Shown: positions 1 to 6,255, counted from the stretch's first letter. The stretch is 7,158 bases of DNA from an uncultured Clostridia bacterium (GCA_904501765.1 CAJGCM010000113.1:1-7158); one strand, 5' to 3'. The notes: generated by a model from the letters alone, not told the origin. Numbers and translations are program-made.

Positions 1-561
1 GGCCTCTACCTTCGCTCCCTCGAGAGTCATTCTTCTCGCCATAATGAGTCCTATATCTCCAGAGCCTAAAATAACCACACGGCGCCCGGGCATATAACCC
101 TTCATATTGACGAATTTCTGCGCTGTTCCCGCAGTGTAAATTCCCGCAGGACGGCGACCCGCTATATTAAGCGCCCCCTTTGGTCTTTCTCTGCACCCCA
201 TAGCGAGAATTACGGCTCCCGCCTTTATGCGGAATATACCTCTTTCCTCATTCTGCGCCACAACTACCCTATCTTTATCAACGCTCCTTACCATAGTGTT
301 GAGCATAAAGGGAATGCCTCGCTCCTTAACCATACGCTCGTAGCGATAGGCGTATTCGGGACCTGTCAGCTCCTCGCCAAAGCGATGAAGGCCAAAGCCG
401 TTATGAATACACTGGCGCAGAATTCCGCCGAGAGCATCGTCCCTTTCAAGTATCATAATATCCCGAAGACCGCTATCGTAAGCCGCAACTGCCGCCGCCA
501 TTCCCGCAGGGCCGCCGCCTACTATAACCAGTCCGATGTTCAAGGTTTCTATTTTACTCAT
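1..561 (-). CDS. FAD/NAD(P)-dependent oxidoreductase, partner of GlpA-like dehydrogenase (C-terminus beyond window)
   Basis: The first 187 residues of a two-dinucleotide-domain flavoprotein are present; the rest lies beyond base 1. Residues 12-21 (VIVGGGPAGM) form the FAD-binding GxGxxG loop, followed by an acidic strand end at E39. Residues 44-57 (LGGILRQCIHNGFG) are the signature of the clostridial and Thermotoga oxidoreductases that are encoded next to GlpA-like proteins. Residues 118-127 (ILAMGCRERP) are the usual second FAD contact, and 162-171 (VVILGSGDIG) begin the NAD(P)-binding domain. The start ATG at 559-561 lies two bases after the stop of the upstream gene and has GGAG about 8 bases before it, so translation is probably coupled. 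In this family the protein is expected to exchange electrons between NAD(P)H and the Fe-S domain of the partner; that role is inferred from context. A small DUF1667 protein commonly follows in such operons but would lie outside the window. Confidence 0.88.
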   Translation of the reverse strand, partial: MSKIETLNIGLVIVGGGPAGMAAAVAAYDSGLRDIMILERDDALGGILRQCIHNGFGLHRFGEELTGPEYAYRYERMVKERGIPFMLNTMVRSVDKDRVVVAQNEERGIFRIKAGAVILAMGCRERPKGALNIAGRRPAGIYTAGTAQKFVNMKGYMPGRRVVILGSGDIGLIMARRMTLEGAKVEA

Positions 562-563
562 AG

Positions 564-1997
564 TCAATTCTCCTTGGTTTTTCCTATATTCATATAGGAA
601 TTTCCGCCGAATTTCGTTACCGACGTATAAGGAATTCCAAGCTCCCGCGAAAGCAGCTCGACGACGTAAGGGGCGCAGAATCCGCCCTGGCATCTTCCCA
701 TTCCGCTCCTCGTTCTACGCTTTACACCGTCAACGTCACAGGGCTTTGGGTTGGTTCTTATAGCCTCAATAATCTCGCCCTCGCTTACCATCTCGCATCT
801 GCATATTATGTGAGCGTATTCGGGGTGCTTCTTTATTATCTCGTTCTTCTCCTCGTCGGGCAGCTCTCTGAAATAGTGCATAGGCGCTCTTTTACCCGAA
901 AAATCGGGATTTGGTATAAGACTTACACCCGCCTCACGAAGAAGCTCAGCCACGTATTCGGCAATAGCGACGGATGCGGAAAGCCCGGGGCTCTCTATCC
1001 CTGCACAGTTAACAAAGCCCAAGGTGGGCATATTTATTATAAAATCGCCTGTGGAGCCTGTGCTCCGAAGCCCTGCAAAGGAGGTTATTACCTTGCTGAA
1101 ATCTATTCCCTTGACCTGCTCTGCCGCCTTAGCCTTAACTGAAGCTATGCCTGCCTCGGTAGTCGAGGTATCCTCTTTATCTTGGATATTCTCTGCCGTG
1201 GGTCCAACCAACAGATTTCCGTCAACGGTAGGCGTTACAAGAACTCCCTTACCCATTTTTGACGGGCATCTGAATACGGTGTGCGAAACCGTAGCCCCAC
1301 ACTCCTTATCAAGAAGCAGGTATTCGCCCTTTCTCGGTGTAACGGAGAAGCTTTCGTCACCCACCGCCTCAGCAATTTCGTCGGAATAAACCCCGGCGCA
1401 GTTCACAACGTAAGCCGCCTCTACCGCTCTTCCCGTACTGTCGGTAAGTTTAAAGCCACCTTCATTGCGCTCTATTTTTTCCACCTTGAAACCAAGGAGC
1501 AGCTCCGCTCCGTTATCCATAGCATTACCAACCGCAGCCATACACAACTCATAAGGGCATATTATTGCACCGGTGGGTGCCAAAAGCGCCGAGGTAACTC
1601 CCTCTCCGACACCGGGCTCTTCTGCCCTCACCTCTTCTCCGTGAAGAAGCTTCAAGCCGCGGACCCCGTTTTTCTCACCTCTTTTGAGCAGCTCGCCGAG
1701 GGTTTTCTCGTCCTCCTCGTCAAAGCCTACTACGAGTGACCCGTTTCTTTTGTATTTCACTCCCAGCTCCATAGCAAGAGCCTCCATAAGCTCAGAGCCT
1801 CTTACGTTAAGCTTAGCCTTCAGAGTTCCCTCCTTGGCATCAAAGCCGGCGTGTACTATGGCACTATTTGCTCTTGTGGCGCCCATCGCAACGTCTGCTT
1901 CTTTTTCAAGAATGCAAACGCTGATTTTATATTTCGAAAGCTCTCTTGCAACAAGTCCACCAACGACTCCCGCACCGATAACAGCTACATCAAACAT
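564..1997 (-). CDS. GlpA-like FAD-dependent dehydrogenase with C-terminal BFD-type [2Fe-2S] domain
   Basis: A complete 477-residue DAO-superfamily flavoprotein. Residues 4-14 (VAVIGAGVVGG) are the N-terminal FAD-binding loop, with E31 ending the second strand. Residues 40-52 (ATRANSAIVHAGF) match the conserved ANSGIVHAG motif of anaerobic glycerol-3-phosphate dehydrogenases, and a DAO-type closing motif (GIESPGLSAS) is near residue 335. The C-terminus carries a BFD-like [2Fe-2S] domain: CxC at C399/C401 and CxxxxC at C436/C441, all four ligands intact. It is shorter than E. coli GlpA (about 540 residues), as usual for clostridial versions. Likely reaction: glycerol-3-phosphate to dihydroxyacetone phosphate in the cytoplasm, electrons going through Fe-S to the FAD partner encoded next. 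L-2-hydroxyglutarate or another 2-hydroxy substrate cannot be excluded from sequence alone. An AAGGTGG ribosome binding site lies 9 bases before the ATG. No glpK or glpF is visible in the window to confirm the substrate. Confidence 0.88.
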   Translation of the reverse strand: MFDVAVIGAGVVGGLVARELSKYKISVCILEKEADVAMGATRANSAIVHAGFDAKEGTLKAKLNVRGSELMEALAMELGVKYKRNGSLVVGFDEEDEKTLGELLKRGEKNGVRGLKLLHGEEVRAEEPGVGEGVTSALLAPTGAIICPYELCMAAVGNAMDNGAELLLGFKVEKIERNEGGFKLTDSTGRAVEAAYVVNCAGVYSDEIAEAVGDESFSVTPRKGEYLLLDKECGATVSHTVFRCPSKMGKGVLVTPTVDGNLLVGPTAENIQDKEDTSTTEAGIASVKAKAAEQVKGIDFSKVITSFAGLRSTGSTGDFIINMPTLGFVNCAGIESPGLSASVAIAEYVAELLREAGVSLIPNPDFSGKRAPMHYFRELPDEEKNEIIKKHPEYAHIICRCEMVSEGEIIEAIRTNPKPCDVDGVKRRTRSGMGRCQGGFCAPYVVELLSRELGIPYTSVTKFGGNSYMNIGKTKEN

Positions 1998-2037
1998 CTA
2001 CTTACACCACCTTAAATATTTTAGGTATTACTCATAA

Positions 2038-2066
2038 AGTATATCATATTCATAAGGCAAATTCAA
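2038..2066 (-). promoter_or_regulatory. Sigma-A promoter of the GlpA-like operon
   Basis: On the minus strand TTGAAT (2066-2061) and TATACT (2043-2038) are separated by exactly 17 bases, and a TG one base before the -10 makes it an extended -10. Transcription would start near 2031, leaving a leader of about 34 bases that holds the AAGGTGG ribosome binding site. The seen match is strong; activity is inferred. No operator repeat was noticed around it. Confidence 0.75.
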
Positions 2067-2135
2067 GTGATAAATGAAGGAAATGCAGGTAAAAATGGAA
2101 CAAAAACAAAGCATAGGTACATTTACAAAAACTTC

Positions 2136-2201
2136 AAAAAACAAAAAAGAGGCGCACCCGAAGAGCGGCAGAGCTTTACACCGCCAAAATCAGGAACGCC
2201 T
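2136..2201 (-). terminator. Candidate branched intrinsic terminator after the HtrA-like protease
   Basis: Starting 15 bases after the protease stop, the minus strand can pair AGGCGTTCC (2201-2193) with GGTGCGCCT (2158-2150), with one T-T mismatch and one G-U pair. A short inner GGCGG/CTGCC hairpin sits within the loop. The 3' arm is followed at once by a T-rich run (CTTTTTTG TTTTTTG on the transcript). Position and U-tract fit a terminator; the long branched loop makes it weaker than a textbook one. Confidence 0.42.
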
Positions 2202-2215
2202 GCTTGGTTTATTTT

Positions 2216-3532
2216 TTAATATGCCGTTGGAGTGACGGAGGAAATGTCTACGGTAACGTCCTTCACAGTCCCGTTTCTCGTTATATTGAATATGACTACG
2301 CTTCTGAAGGCCGAGGAATTTCTCACCTTAAGCATAGCGTCAAAAACGTCGAATTTCCTCGTGATATCATAGGTGACCCCATCTATCGTAACCGAATTAA
2401 GAACGTCACCCGATGCGAGGACTCCTGCCGCAGGGCTGCCGTCTGTCACCTTTGCTACGATAACTCTTTCCATCTTGTGAACCTTGCCGCTCTCCTCGTC
2501 ATAGACGGTATAGGCTGAGCTTATTCCCGGTTCAATACCAACTATGGTTCTCATAACCGAGTCGCACTTTGAATCAAGACTGTCGTAGTAAATTATGTTA
2601 TCCGCCACGTTCTTAGCCACGTTTGAGGGGATTGCGTATCCTATATTGTCGATTGAGGAGTCGGACATCTTTGCATTTACGATTCCTATGATTTCACCCG
2701 AATCGTTGAAAAGACCGCCGCCTGAGTTGCCTCCGTTTACCGCCGCATCAATACGGATAACCCTTAATCTTATCTGGTCGGTTTCCTGAACGTTGGTTAT
2801 CGTTATCTCCTCGCTGTCAACGTTAACCGCTCCGACAGTTGCGGAAATGCCGTTTGCCTCGGGGTTTCCTATGGCTATCGCCGTGTCAAGCACCGCAACC
2901 TTCTTTGAGTCCGCAAAGTCAGCCGCCCTGGCTATGCTCTGCATAAGAACCTCGCTTCCCTTGACACGAAGAACGGCTATATCGTAGTTTGAAGAGCCGC
3001 CAACGTATTCTGCCGATATTGCGTATCTTTCGTATTCCTGTCCGTAAAGGAACACCTCTATATCGTCGCTTATCTTGTCCTGCGTGTTGGAATACTTATG
3101 GTAAACCACGTGGAAATTGGTGATTATATAAGCGTCGCCCTTCTCCTTATCAAGCTGATAGATAACTCCCGCACCTGCGCTGGTTTCCTCGCCCGTCACA
3201 GTCTGCGAGGGCTGAAACAGCCCGCCGTAGTAGTTTTTGGTAACCTGGAAGGTGCAGTTTATGCTCACCGCAGACAAAAGCCCCTTACTTGCCGCAAGAA
3301 CGTTTTTTCTGTCGGTGGAATTTATAGTTACCGCATAATCGTCGCCGCCGTTTATGGTAACGTTTTTTTCCATACCCTCAAGAAGCTTCTCAACCTCCTC
3401 ACGGGTCATATAATCGTCACCATCGCCGCTATTCCCGCTTGGCGTAACCGTAAGCAGCGCCCCGCAGGACACCATAGCCAATGTCGCCAAAATAAGAAGT
3501 GACGTAAGTAAAATTTTATAAAAGGATTTCAT
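2216..3532 (-). CDS. HtrA/DegP-like trypsin-family serine protease, predicted lipoprotein, with PDZ-like domain
   Basis: A complete 438-residue S1C-type serine protease. The N-terminus (MKSFYKILLTSLLILATLA) is a signal peptide ending in MVSC, so C23 is a likely lipid anchor; M at -3 is slightly off the usual L/V/I. A Gly/Asp-rich linker (residues 31-41) follows, and an N-terminal segment of about 70 residues precedes the protease core. The triad is intact: H141 in IITNFHVV, D184 in SNYDIAVLRV, S270 in NGGNSGGGL. A PDZ-like domain spans about residues 355-432, with SPAAGVLASGDVL as its core. Expected role: degrading or refolding damaged proteins outside the membrane. One PDZ domain and a lipid anchor differ from E. 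coli DegP (periplasmic, two PDZ) and from the usual single-TM-helix HtrA of Bacillota. The ATG at 3530-3532 has AGGAG about 5 bases upstream. It is co-directional with the AraC gene but 224 bases away, so probably has its own promoter; none was convincing. Confidence 0.92.
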   Translation of the reverse strand: MKSFYKILLTSLLILATLAMVSCGALLTVTPSGNSGDGDDYMTREEVEKLLEGMEKNVTINGGDDYAVTINSTDRKNVLAASKGLLSAVSINCTFQVTKNYYGGLFQPSQTVTGEETSAGAGVIYQLDKEKGDAYIITNFHVVYHKYSNTQDKISDDIEVFLYGQEYERYAISAEYVGGSSNYDIAVLRVKGSEVLMQSIARAADFADSKKVAVLDTAIAIGNPEANGISATVGAVNVDSEEITITNVQETDQIRLRVIRIDAAVNGGNSGGGLFNDSGEIIGIVNAKMSDSSIDNIGYAIPSNVAKNVADNIIYYDSLDSKCDSVMRTIVGIEPGISSAYTVYDEESGKVHKMERVIVAKVTDGSPAAGVLASGDVLNSVTIDGVTYDITRKFDVFDAMLKVRNSSAFRSVVIFNITRNGTVKDVTVDISSVTPTAY

Positions 3533-3551
3533 AAAAACTCCTCTCTTAAGT

Positions 3552-3571
3552 CCCCGGGGCGCTCGTCACCC
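3552..3571 (-). other. GC-rich hairpin/palindrome in the protease 5' leader
   Basis: The otherwise AT-rich spacer before the protease holds an 8-bp palindrome CCCCGGGG (3552-3559), overlapping a possible hairpin GGGTG-ACGAG-CGCCC (3571-3557 on the minus strand, one G-U pair). It ends about 20 bases before the start codon, just upstream of the ribosome binding site. It could be an operator or an mRNA structure. The rest of 3572-3733 is AT-rich, and no convincing -35/-10 pair was found in it. Confidence 0.3.
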
Positions 3572-3733
3572 ACGGATAGTAGCTAAAATTATCACGACAG
3601 TCTTTTTTTATATGCCTTAAACCCTGTGAAATTTTCATATAATCAAATGGGAAATGCTCTCCTGCCGCTGATTTTACGCTATCATTTTACCACCATTTTG
3701 TGAAAGCGGTGTTAATAAAAACTAAATACAATT

Positions 3734-3750
3734 AAAACTTTTATAGTTTT
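3734..3750 (-). terminator. Weak AT-only hairpin after the AraC-family gene
   Basis: Six bases beyond the AraC-family stop, the minus strand reads AAAACT-ATAAA-AGTTTT, a 6-bp stem with a 5-base loop running into TTTTAATT. With only one G-C pair it would be a poor terminator, but no better one is seen before the protease gene. Confidence 0.25.
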
Positions 3751-3756
3751 CAGATG

Positions 3757-4608
3757 CTATTTTCTGTATTTTGCGGGCGAGGTTCCTGTCGCCGCCTTGA
3801 ACACCTTGGAGAAGTGGTATATGTCGTAAAAACCGCATTTTTCCGCAATTTCGCCAACGGAGCAGCCGCTCCATTCAAGAAGCTCTATCGCCCTCTCTAT
3901 TCTGACGTTAAGAAGATACTTATGCAAGGAAAGCCCCGTCGTGAGCTTTATGAGGTCGCTTACGTAATTTGGATTGTACCCGAATTTTTCGGCAATATCG
4001 CTGTTTGTCAGCCGTCTGCCGTAGTTCTCGTATATGTATTCGGTTATTTTATCGAAGACCGAATCGGAGCTTCGCAGTCCTGTAAGTTTTACACATCGAA
4101 GGCACTCCAAAAGCACCCCAGACAGAATTCCCGACAGCTCAAGCTCGTAATAAATCACCTTTTTCTGATAAATGTACTGCATCTTATTCAGCTTGTTTTC
4201 AATCCGCTGAACCTTATATAAAAACACAGGAGAATTAAGCTCCTCGTCCTCGCCGAAGAAGGAACGCTCCACTATCATATCAGAGTCAAAATCCTCTGCG
4301 CTTTGCGGCGGAATGGGTATTTTTGTCCGACTGTTTGCATAGGAATAGTCAAAATTTACGCAAATATACGTAACACTTTCCGAAGGAGTCACAAGCATAT
4401 AGGTTTCCCCCGGGGGTATTATCGCAACGTCACCTCTGCTCATTTTATGACTCTCGCCCCGGCATATAATTACTCCCTCTCCATCCTCGCAGAAGAAAAG
4501 GCGGTTATCAAAGGCGGTAACGAATCTTCCCATGGTCTTGTCAAGGGAGTCGCCGAGCCTTATTTTGTGAGTATGCCTGACGAAGGGCTTTATTTCCTCA
4601 AATCTCAT
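3757..4608 (-). CDS. AraC-family transcriptional regulator with cupin-like sensor domain
   Basis: A 283-residue regulator of normal length for the family. Residues 1-100 are a cupin-like ligand-binding domain (GEGVIICRGESHKMSRGDVAIIPPGE, about 43-68, has the short-strand, RGDVAIIPPG turn pattern). Residues 185-283 form the DNA-binding domain with two helix-turn-helix units: about 200-221 (LTNSDIAEKFGYNPNYVSDLI) and about 248-271, ending in the family hallmark GFYDIYHFSKVFKAATGTSPAKYR. It is divergent from the isomerase gene, and the space between holds overlapping promoters in an inverted repeat, so it very likely controls that gene and perhaps itself. The ligand is unknown, with a sugar as the natural guess. 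AGGAG lies 10 bases before the chosen ATG and 5 before another ATG that opens only a two-codon frame. Confidence 0.93.
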   Translation of the reverse strand: MRFEEIKPFVRHTHKIRLGDSLDKTMGRFVTAFDNRLFFCEDGEGVIICRGESHKMSRGDVAIIPPGETYMLVTPSESVTYICVNFDYSYANSRTKIPIPPQSAEDFDSDMIVERSFFGEDEELNSPVFLYKVQRIENKLNKMQYIYQKKVIYYELELSGILSGVLLECLRCVKLTGLRSSDSVFDKITEYIYENYGRRLTNSDIAEKFGYNPNYVSDLIKLTTGLSLHKYLLNVRIERAIELLEWSGCSVGEIAEKCGFYDIYHFSKVFKAATGTSPAKYRK

Positions 4609-4613
4609 ATCAT
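4605..4613 (-). other. Two-codon minimal ORF (ATG-ATA-TGA) overlapping the AraC-family start
   Basis: On the minus strand ATG (4613-4611), ATA and TGA (4607-4605) form a minimal frame whose stop overlaps the regulator ATG (4608-4606). The AGGAG at 4623-4619 is 5 bases from the first ATG and 10 from the second. Ribosomes may therefore start on the minimal frame and slip back to the real start. The overlap is seen; any regulatory effect is a guess, and chance is a fair explanation. Confidence 0.35.
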
Positions 4614-4661
4614 AAGGTCTCCTAATCTGTATTTTTTACAAATTTTCATTTATTTTATACA

Positions 4662-4689
4662 TTGATTATACCACACAAAATGATAAAAT
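4662..4689 (+). promoter_or_regulatory. Promoter of the isomerase gene, overlapping the regulator promoter
   Basis: The plus strand has TTGATT (4662-4667), a 16-base spacer and TAAAAT (4684-4689), with TG one base before the -10 (extended -10). The start would be near 4696, giving a leader of about 90 bases. It lies over the opposite-facing regulator promoter almost base for base, so simultaneous use is not possible. Confidence 0.55.
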
Positions 4690-4692
4690 CAA
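4665..4692 (-). promoter_or_regulatory. Promoter of the AraC-family gene
   Basis: The minus strand has TTGATT (4692-4687), a 16-base spacer and a perfect TATAAT (4670-4665), with TG one base before the -10. The start would be near 4658, giving a leader of about 50 bases that contains AGGAG. This is the better matching of the two face-to-face promoters. Confidence 0.7.
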
Positions 4693-4712
4693 TAGTAGAA
4701 CCGATATTTTTT

Positions 4713-4746
4713 GGGGAAGCCCCGCGCAGAGGGCTTTGAATTCCCT
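4713..4746 (+). promoter_or_regulatory. Leader of the isomerase mRNA with competing hairpins
   Basis: Three stems share bases and so exclude one another in part: GGGG-AAG-CCCC (4713-4723), AAGCCC/GGGCTT (4717-4722 with 4731-4736, 8-base loop), and AGGG/CCCT (4730-4733 with 4743-4746). They lie between the proposed start near 4696 and the ribosome binding site AAAGGA at 4772-4777. No known riboswitch class was recognised. The structures are short and an attenuation role is speculative. Confidence 0.35.
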
Positions 4747-4765
4747 GAAAAACAAAAAATAATTT
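4736..4765 (+). promoter_or_regulatory. Possible second, weaker promoter of the isomerase gene
   Basis: TTGAAT (4736-4741), an 18-base spacer and TAATTT (4760-4765) form a mediocre promoter. Its start near 4772 would fall on the ribosome binding site AAAGGA (4772-4777), leaving almost no leader. This makes it less likely than the upstream promoter. Confidence 0.22.
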
Positions 4766-4786
4766 TTACGTAAAGGATTTTGAAAG

Positions 4787-6232
4787 ATGATTGACAGAAA
4801 AATTAACGCTACGGCAAAAATCGCAACCTTCGCAGTAGTTCACGGTACCTATTTCGGTCAGTTTGAGGGACTTGAAGCATCTCTTCAGGGCTTCCACAAC
4901 GATTTCGTGAATATGGTAAAGAAAAACGGCGTTGAGGTCGTTGACTACGGTATGATTCAGGAAAACGACGTTGCCTTTGAGGTTTCAAGAAAAATTCAGG
5001 GAGAAAACGTTGACCTTATCATTTGCAATATGATAACCTACGCAACCTCCTCCGTATTCACTCCCATAATTCAGAACTGCACAGCTCCTATGATTCTCGT
5101 TGCTCTTCAGCCTCTTTCCGCTCTTGATTATAACAAGGCTTCCACCCGTATGCAGCTTGAGAACGACAATATATGCTCGGTTCCCGAGTTTATCGGCGTT
5201 GCTAACAGAATGAACAGAAAGATTCACGACGTAATCATCGGCACACTCTATAACGACCCTGCGGCAGAAGCAGAGCTTGCAAAATGGTGCAATATAGCTA
5301 AAGCTCTTCACGGTCTTAAGGGCGCCCGTATGGGTCTTATGGGTCACACTATGGAGGCTATGTACGATATGCACGCTGACCCCACAGCTATCGCATCTGC
5401 CTTCGGTCTTCACGTTCCCCTTCTTGAGATAGACGACGTGGTTGAGGTTTACAACCTTGTTACCGAAGAAGAAATCCAGGCAAAAATCAAGGTTATCGAT
5501 GCGGAATTCGATATGCCCGAGCCTAAGAGCGACCCCGTTACCTCTAAGCTTACCGACGAGGACAAGTACCAGGCAGCAAAGAGCGCCTGCGCCCTTGACA
5601 GATTCGTTGAAAAATACAACCTTACAGGTCTTGCATACTACTACGAGGGACTTGACGAAACAATCCAGCGTAAGGTTGCTACTACCTTTATCGTCGGCAA
5701 CTCTATCCTTAACGCTCAGGGAATTCCTATGTGCGGAGAGTTTGACATCAAGACTCTTATAGCTATGCTTATTATGGACCGTCTTGGAATCGGCGGAAGC
5801 TTCGCTGAATTCCATCCCTTCGACTTCTCCGAGGACTTTATTCTCGTTGGTCACGACGGACCTCACCACCTTGCGATAGCCGAAGGAAAGCCCGTTCTCC
5901 GCAGCCTTAAGAAATACCACGGCAAGCCCGGTCACGGCGCATCGGTTGAGTTCAAAATCAAGGAAGGCCCCATCACAATGCTCGGAATTACCCAGAACGC
6001 AAAGGGTCAGTTCAAGTTCGTTATAGGCGAAGGCATTTCCAAGAAGGGACCGATTCCTCCCACAGGAAACACGAACACCCGCGGCTTCTTCGAGCCTGAC
6101 ACCAAGACCTTTATCAAGAAATGGGTTATGGAAGGTCCTACCCATCACTATGCTCTCGGTATAGGTCACCACGCAGAGGAAATCAAGCATATTGCCGACA
6201 TTCTCGGTATTGAAGCTGTTATAGTTAAATAA
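4787..6232 (+). CDS. L-arabinose/L-fucose isomerase family protein (AraA-like aldose-ketose isomerase)
   Basis: A complete 481-residue protein close in length to E. coli AraA (500). The four catalytic/metal residues of AraA (E306, E333, H350, H450) have plausible matches in order and spacing: E318 in CGEFD, E341 in FAEFHPFD, H356 in VGHDGPHH, and H453 or H454 in GPTHHYALG. The N-terminal part (KIATFAVVHGTYF, then EVVDYGMI and VDLIICNMITYATSS) has the alternating fold of the family's first domains. Expected reaction: Mn-dependent interconversion of an aldose and a ketose in the cytoplasm. The overall sequence is clearly not a close copy of AraA, so the substrate is open. Codons are noticeably uniform (Leu mostly CTT, Val GTT, Lys AAG), suggesting high expression compared with the PHP gene. 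AAAGGA lies 9 bases before the ATG. No kinase, epimerase or transporter is seen next to it, and a strong terminator makes it monocistronic. Confidence 0.85.
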   Translation: MIDRKINATAKIATFAVVHGTYFGQFEGLEASLQGFHNDFVNMVKKNGVEVVDYGMIQENDVAFEVSRKIQGENVDLIICNMITYATSSVFTPIIQNCTAPMILVALQPLSALDYNKASTRMQLENDNICSVPEFIGVANRMNRKIHDVIIGTLYNDPAAEAELAKWCNIAKALHGLKGARMGLMGHTMEAMYDMHADPTAIASAFGLHVPLLEIDDVVEVYNLVTEEEIQAKIKVIDAEFDMPEPKSDPVTSKLTDEDKYQAAKSACALDRFVEKYNLTGLAYYYEGLDETIQRKVATTFIVGNSILNAQGIPMCGEFDIKTLIAMLIMDRLGIGGSFAEFHPFDFSEDFILVGHDGPHHLAIAEGKPVLRSLKKYHGKPGHGASVEFKIKEGPITMLGITQNAKGQFKFVIGEGISKKGPIPPTGNTNTRGFFEPDTKTFIKKWVMEGPTHHYALGIGHHAEEIKHIADILGIEAVIVK

Positions 6233-6235
6233 TTC

Positions 6236-6248
6236 TGCCCATAGGGCA
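6236..6248 (+). other. Small perfect hairpin just after the isomerase stop codon
   Basis: TGCCC-ATA-GGGCA forms a 5-bp perfect stem with a 3-base loop, three bases after the TAA and seven before the main terminator stem. It has only a short A run after it, so does not terminate by itself; it may protect the mRNA 3' end or be chance. Confidence 0.4.
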
Positions 6249-6255
6249 AAAGTAA

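Larger units (their letters stand above)
4661..4693. repeat. 33-bp inverted repeat between divergent regulator and isomerase genes (likely operator)
   Basis: The left arm ATTGATTATA (4661-4670) and right arm TAAAATCAAT (4684-4693) are reverse complements at 9 of 10 positions, around a 13-bp asymmetric centre. The arms contain the -35 and -10 hexamers of both divergent promoters. The arm centres are 23 bp apart, roughly two helical turns, which suits two protein subunits on one DNA face. The symmetry may partly come from two facing promoters, since TTGATT and TATAAT-like motifs resemble each other when inverted, but the matching outer ATTGATT/AATCAAT goes beyond that. Confidence 0.7.

Noticed and set aside
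385..763. Two short plus-strand open frames across the end of one flavoprotein gene and the start of the other
   Set aside because: They are antisense to clear flavoprotein coding sequence, have no good ribosome binding site and resemble no family.
3671..3701. Three near-identical ATTTTAC/ATTTTAC/ATTTTGT units upstream of the protease gene, looking like iterons or operator repeats
   Set aside because: The units are only 7 bases, AT-rich and unevenly spaced (13 and 11 bases), so chance in an AT-rich spacer is enough.
3533..3756. Possible promoter hexamers for the protease (TTGATT near 3643, GATAAT near 3590)
   Set aside because: No pair has both a good match and a 16-18 base spacer, so a promoter could not be placed with confidence.
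4757..4769. AAAAATAATTTTT near-palindrome before the isomerase ribosome binding site, as a possible terminator or attenuator
   Set aside because: It is all A/T, allows only a tiny loop and is not followed by its own T run distinct from the stem; too weak to call.
4985..6190. A 401-codon open frame antisense to the isomerase gene
   Set aside because: It lies wholly opposite a well-supported enzyme gene, has no ribosome binding site or recognisable domain, and its Val/Cys/Lys-rich composition mirrors the codon bias of the sense strand. It is a shadow frame.
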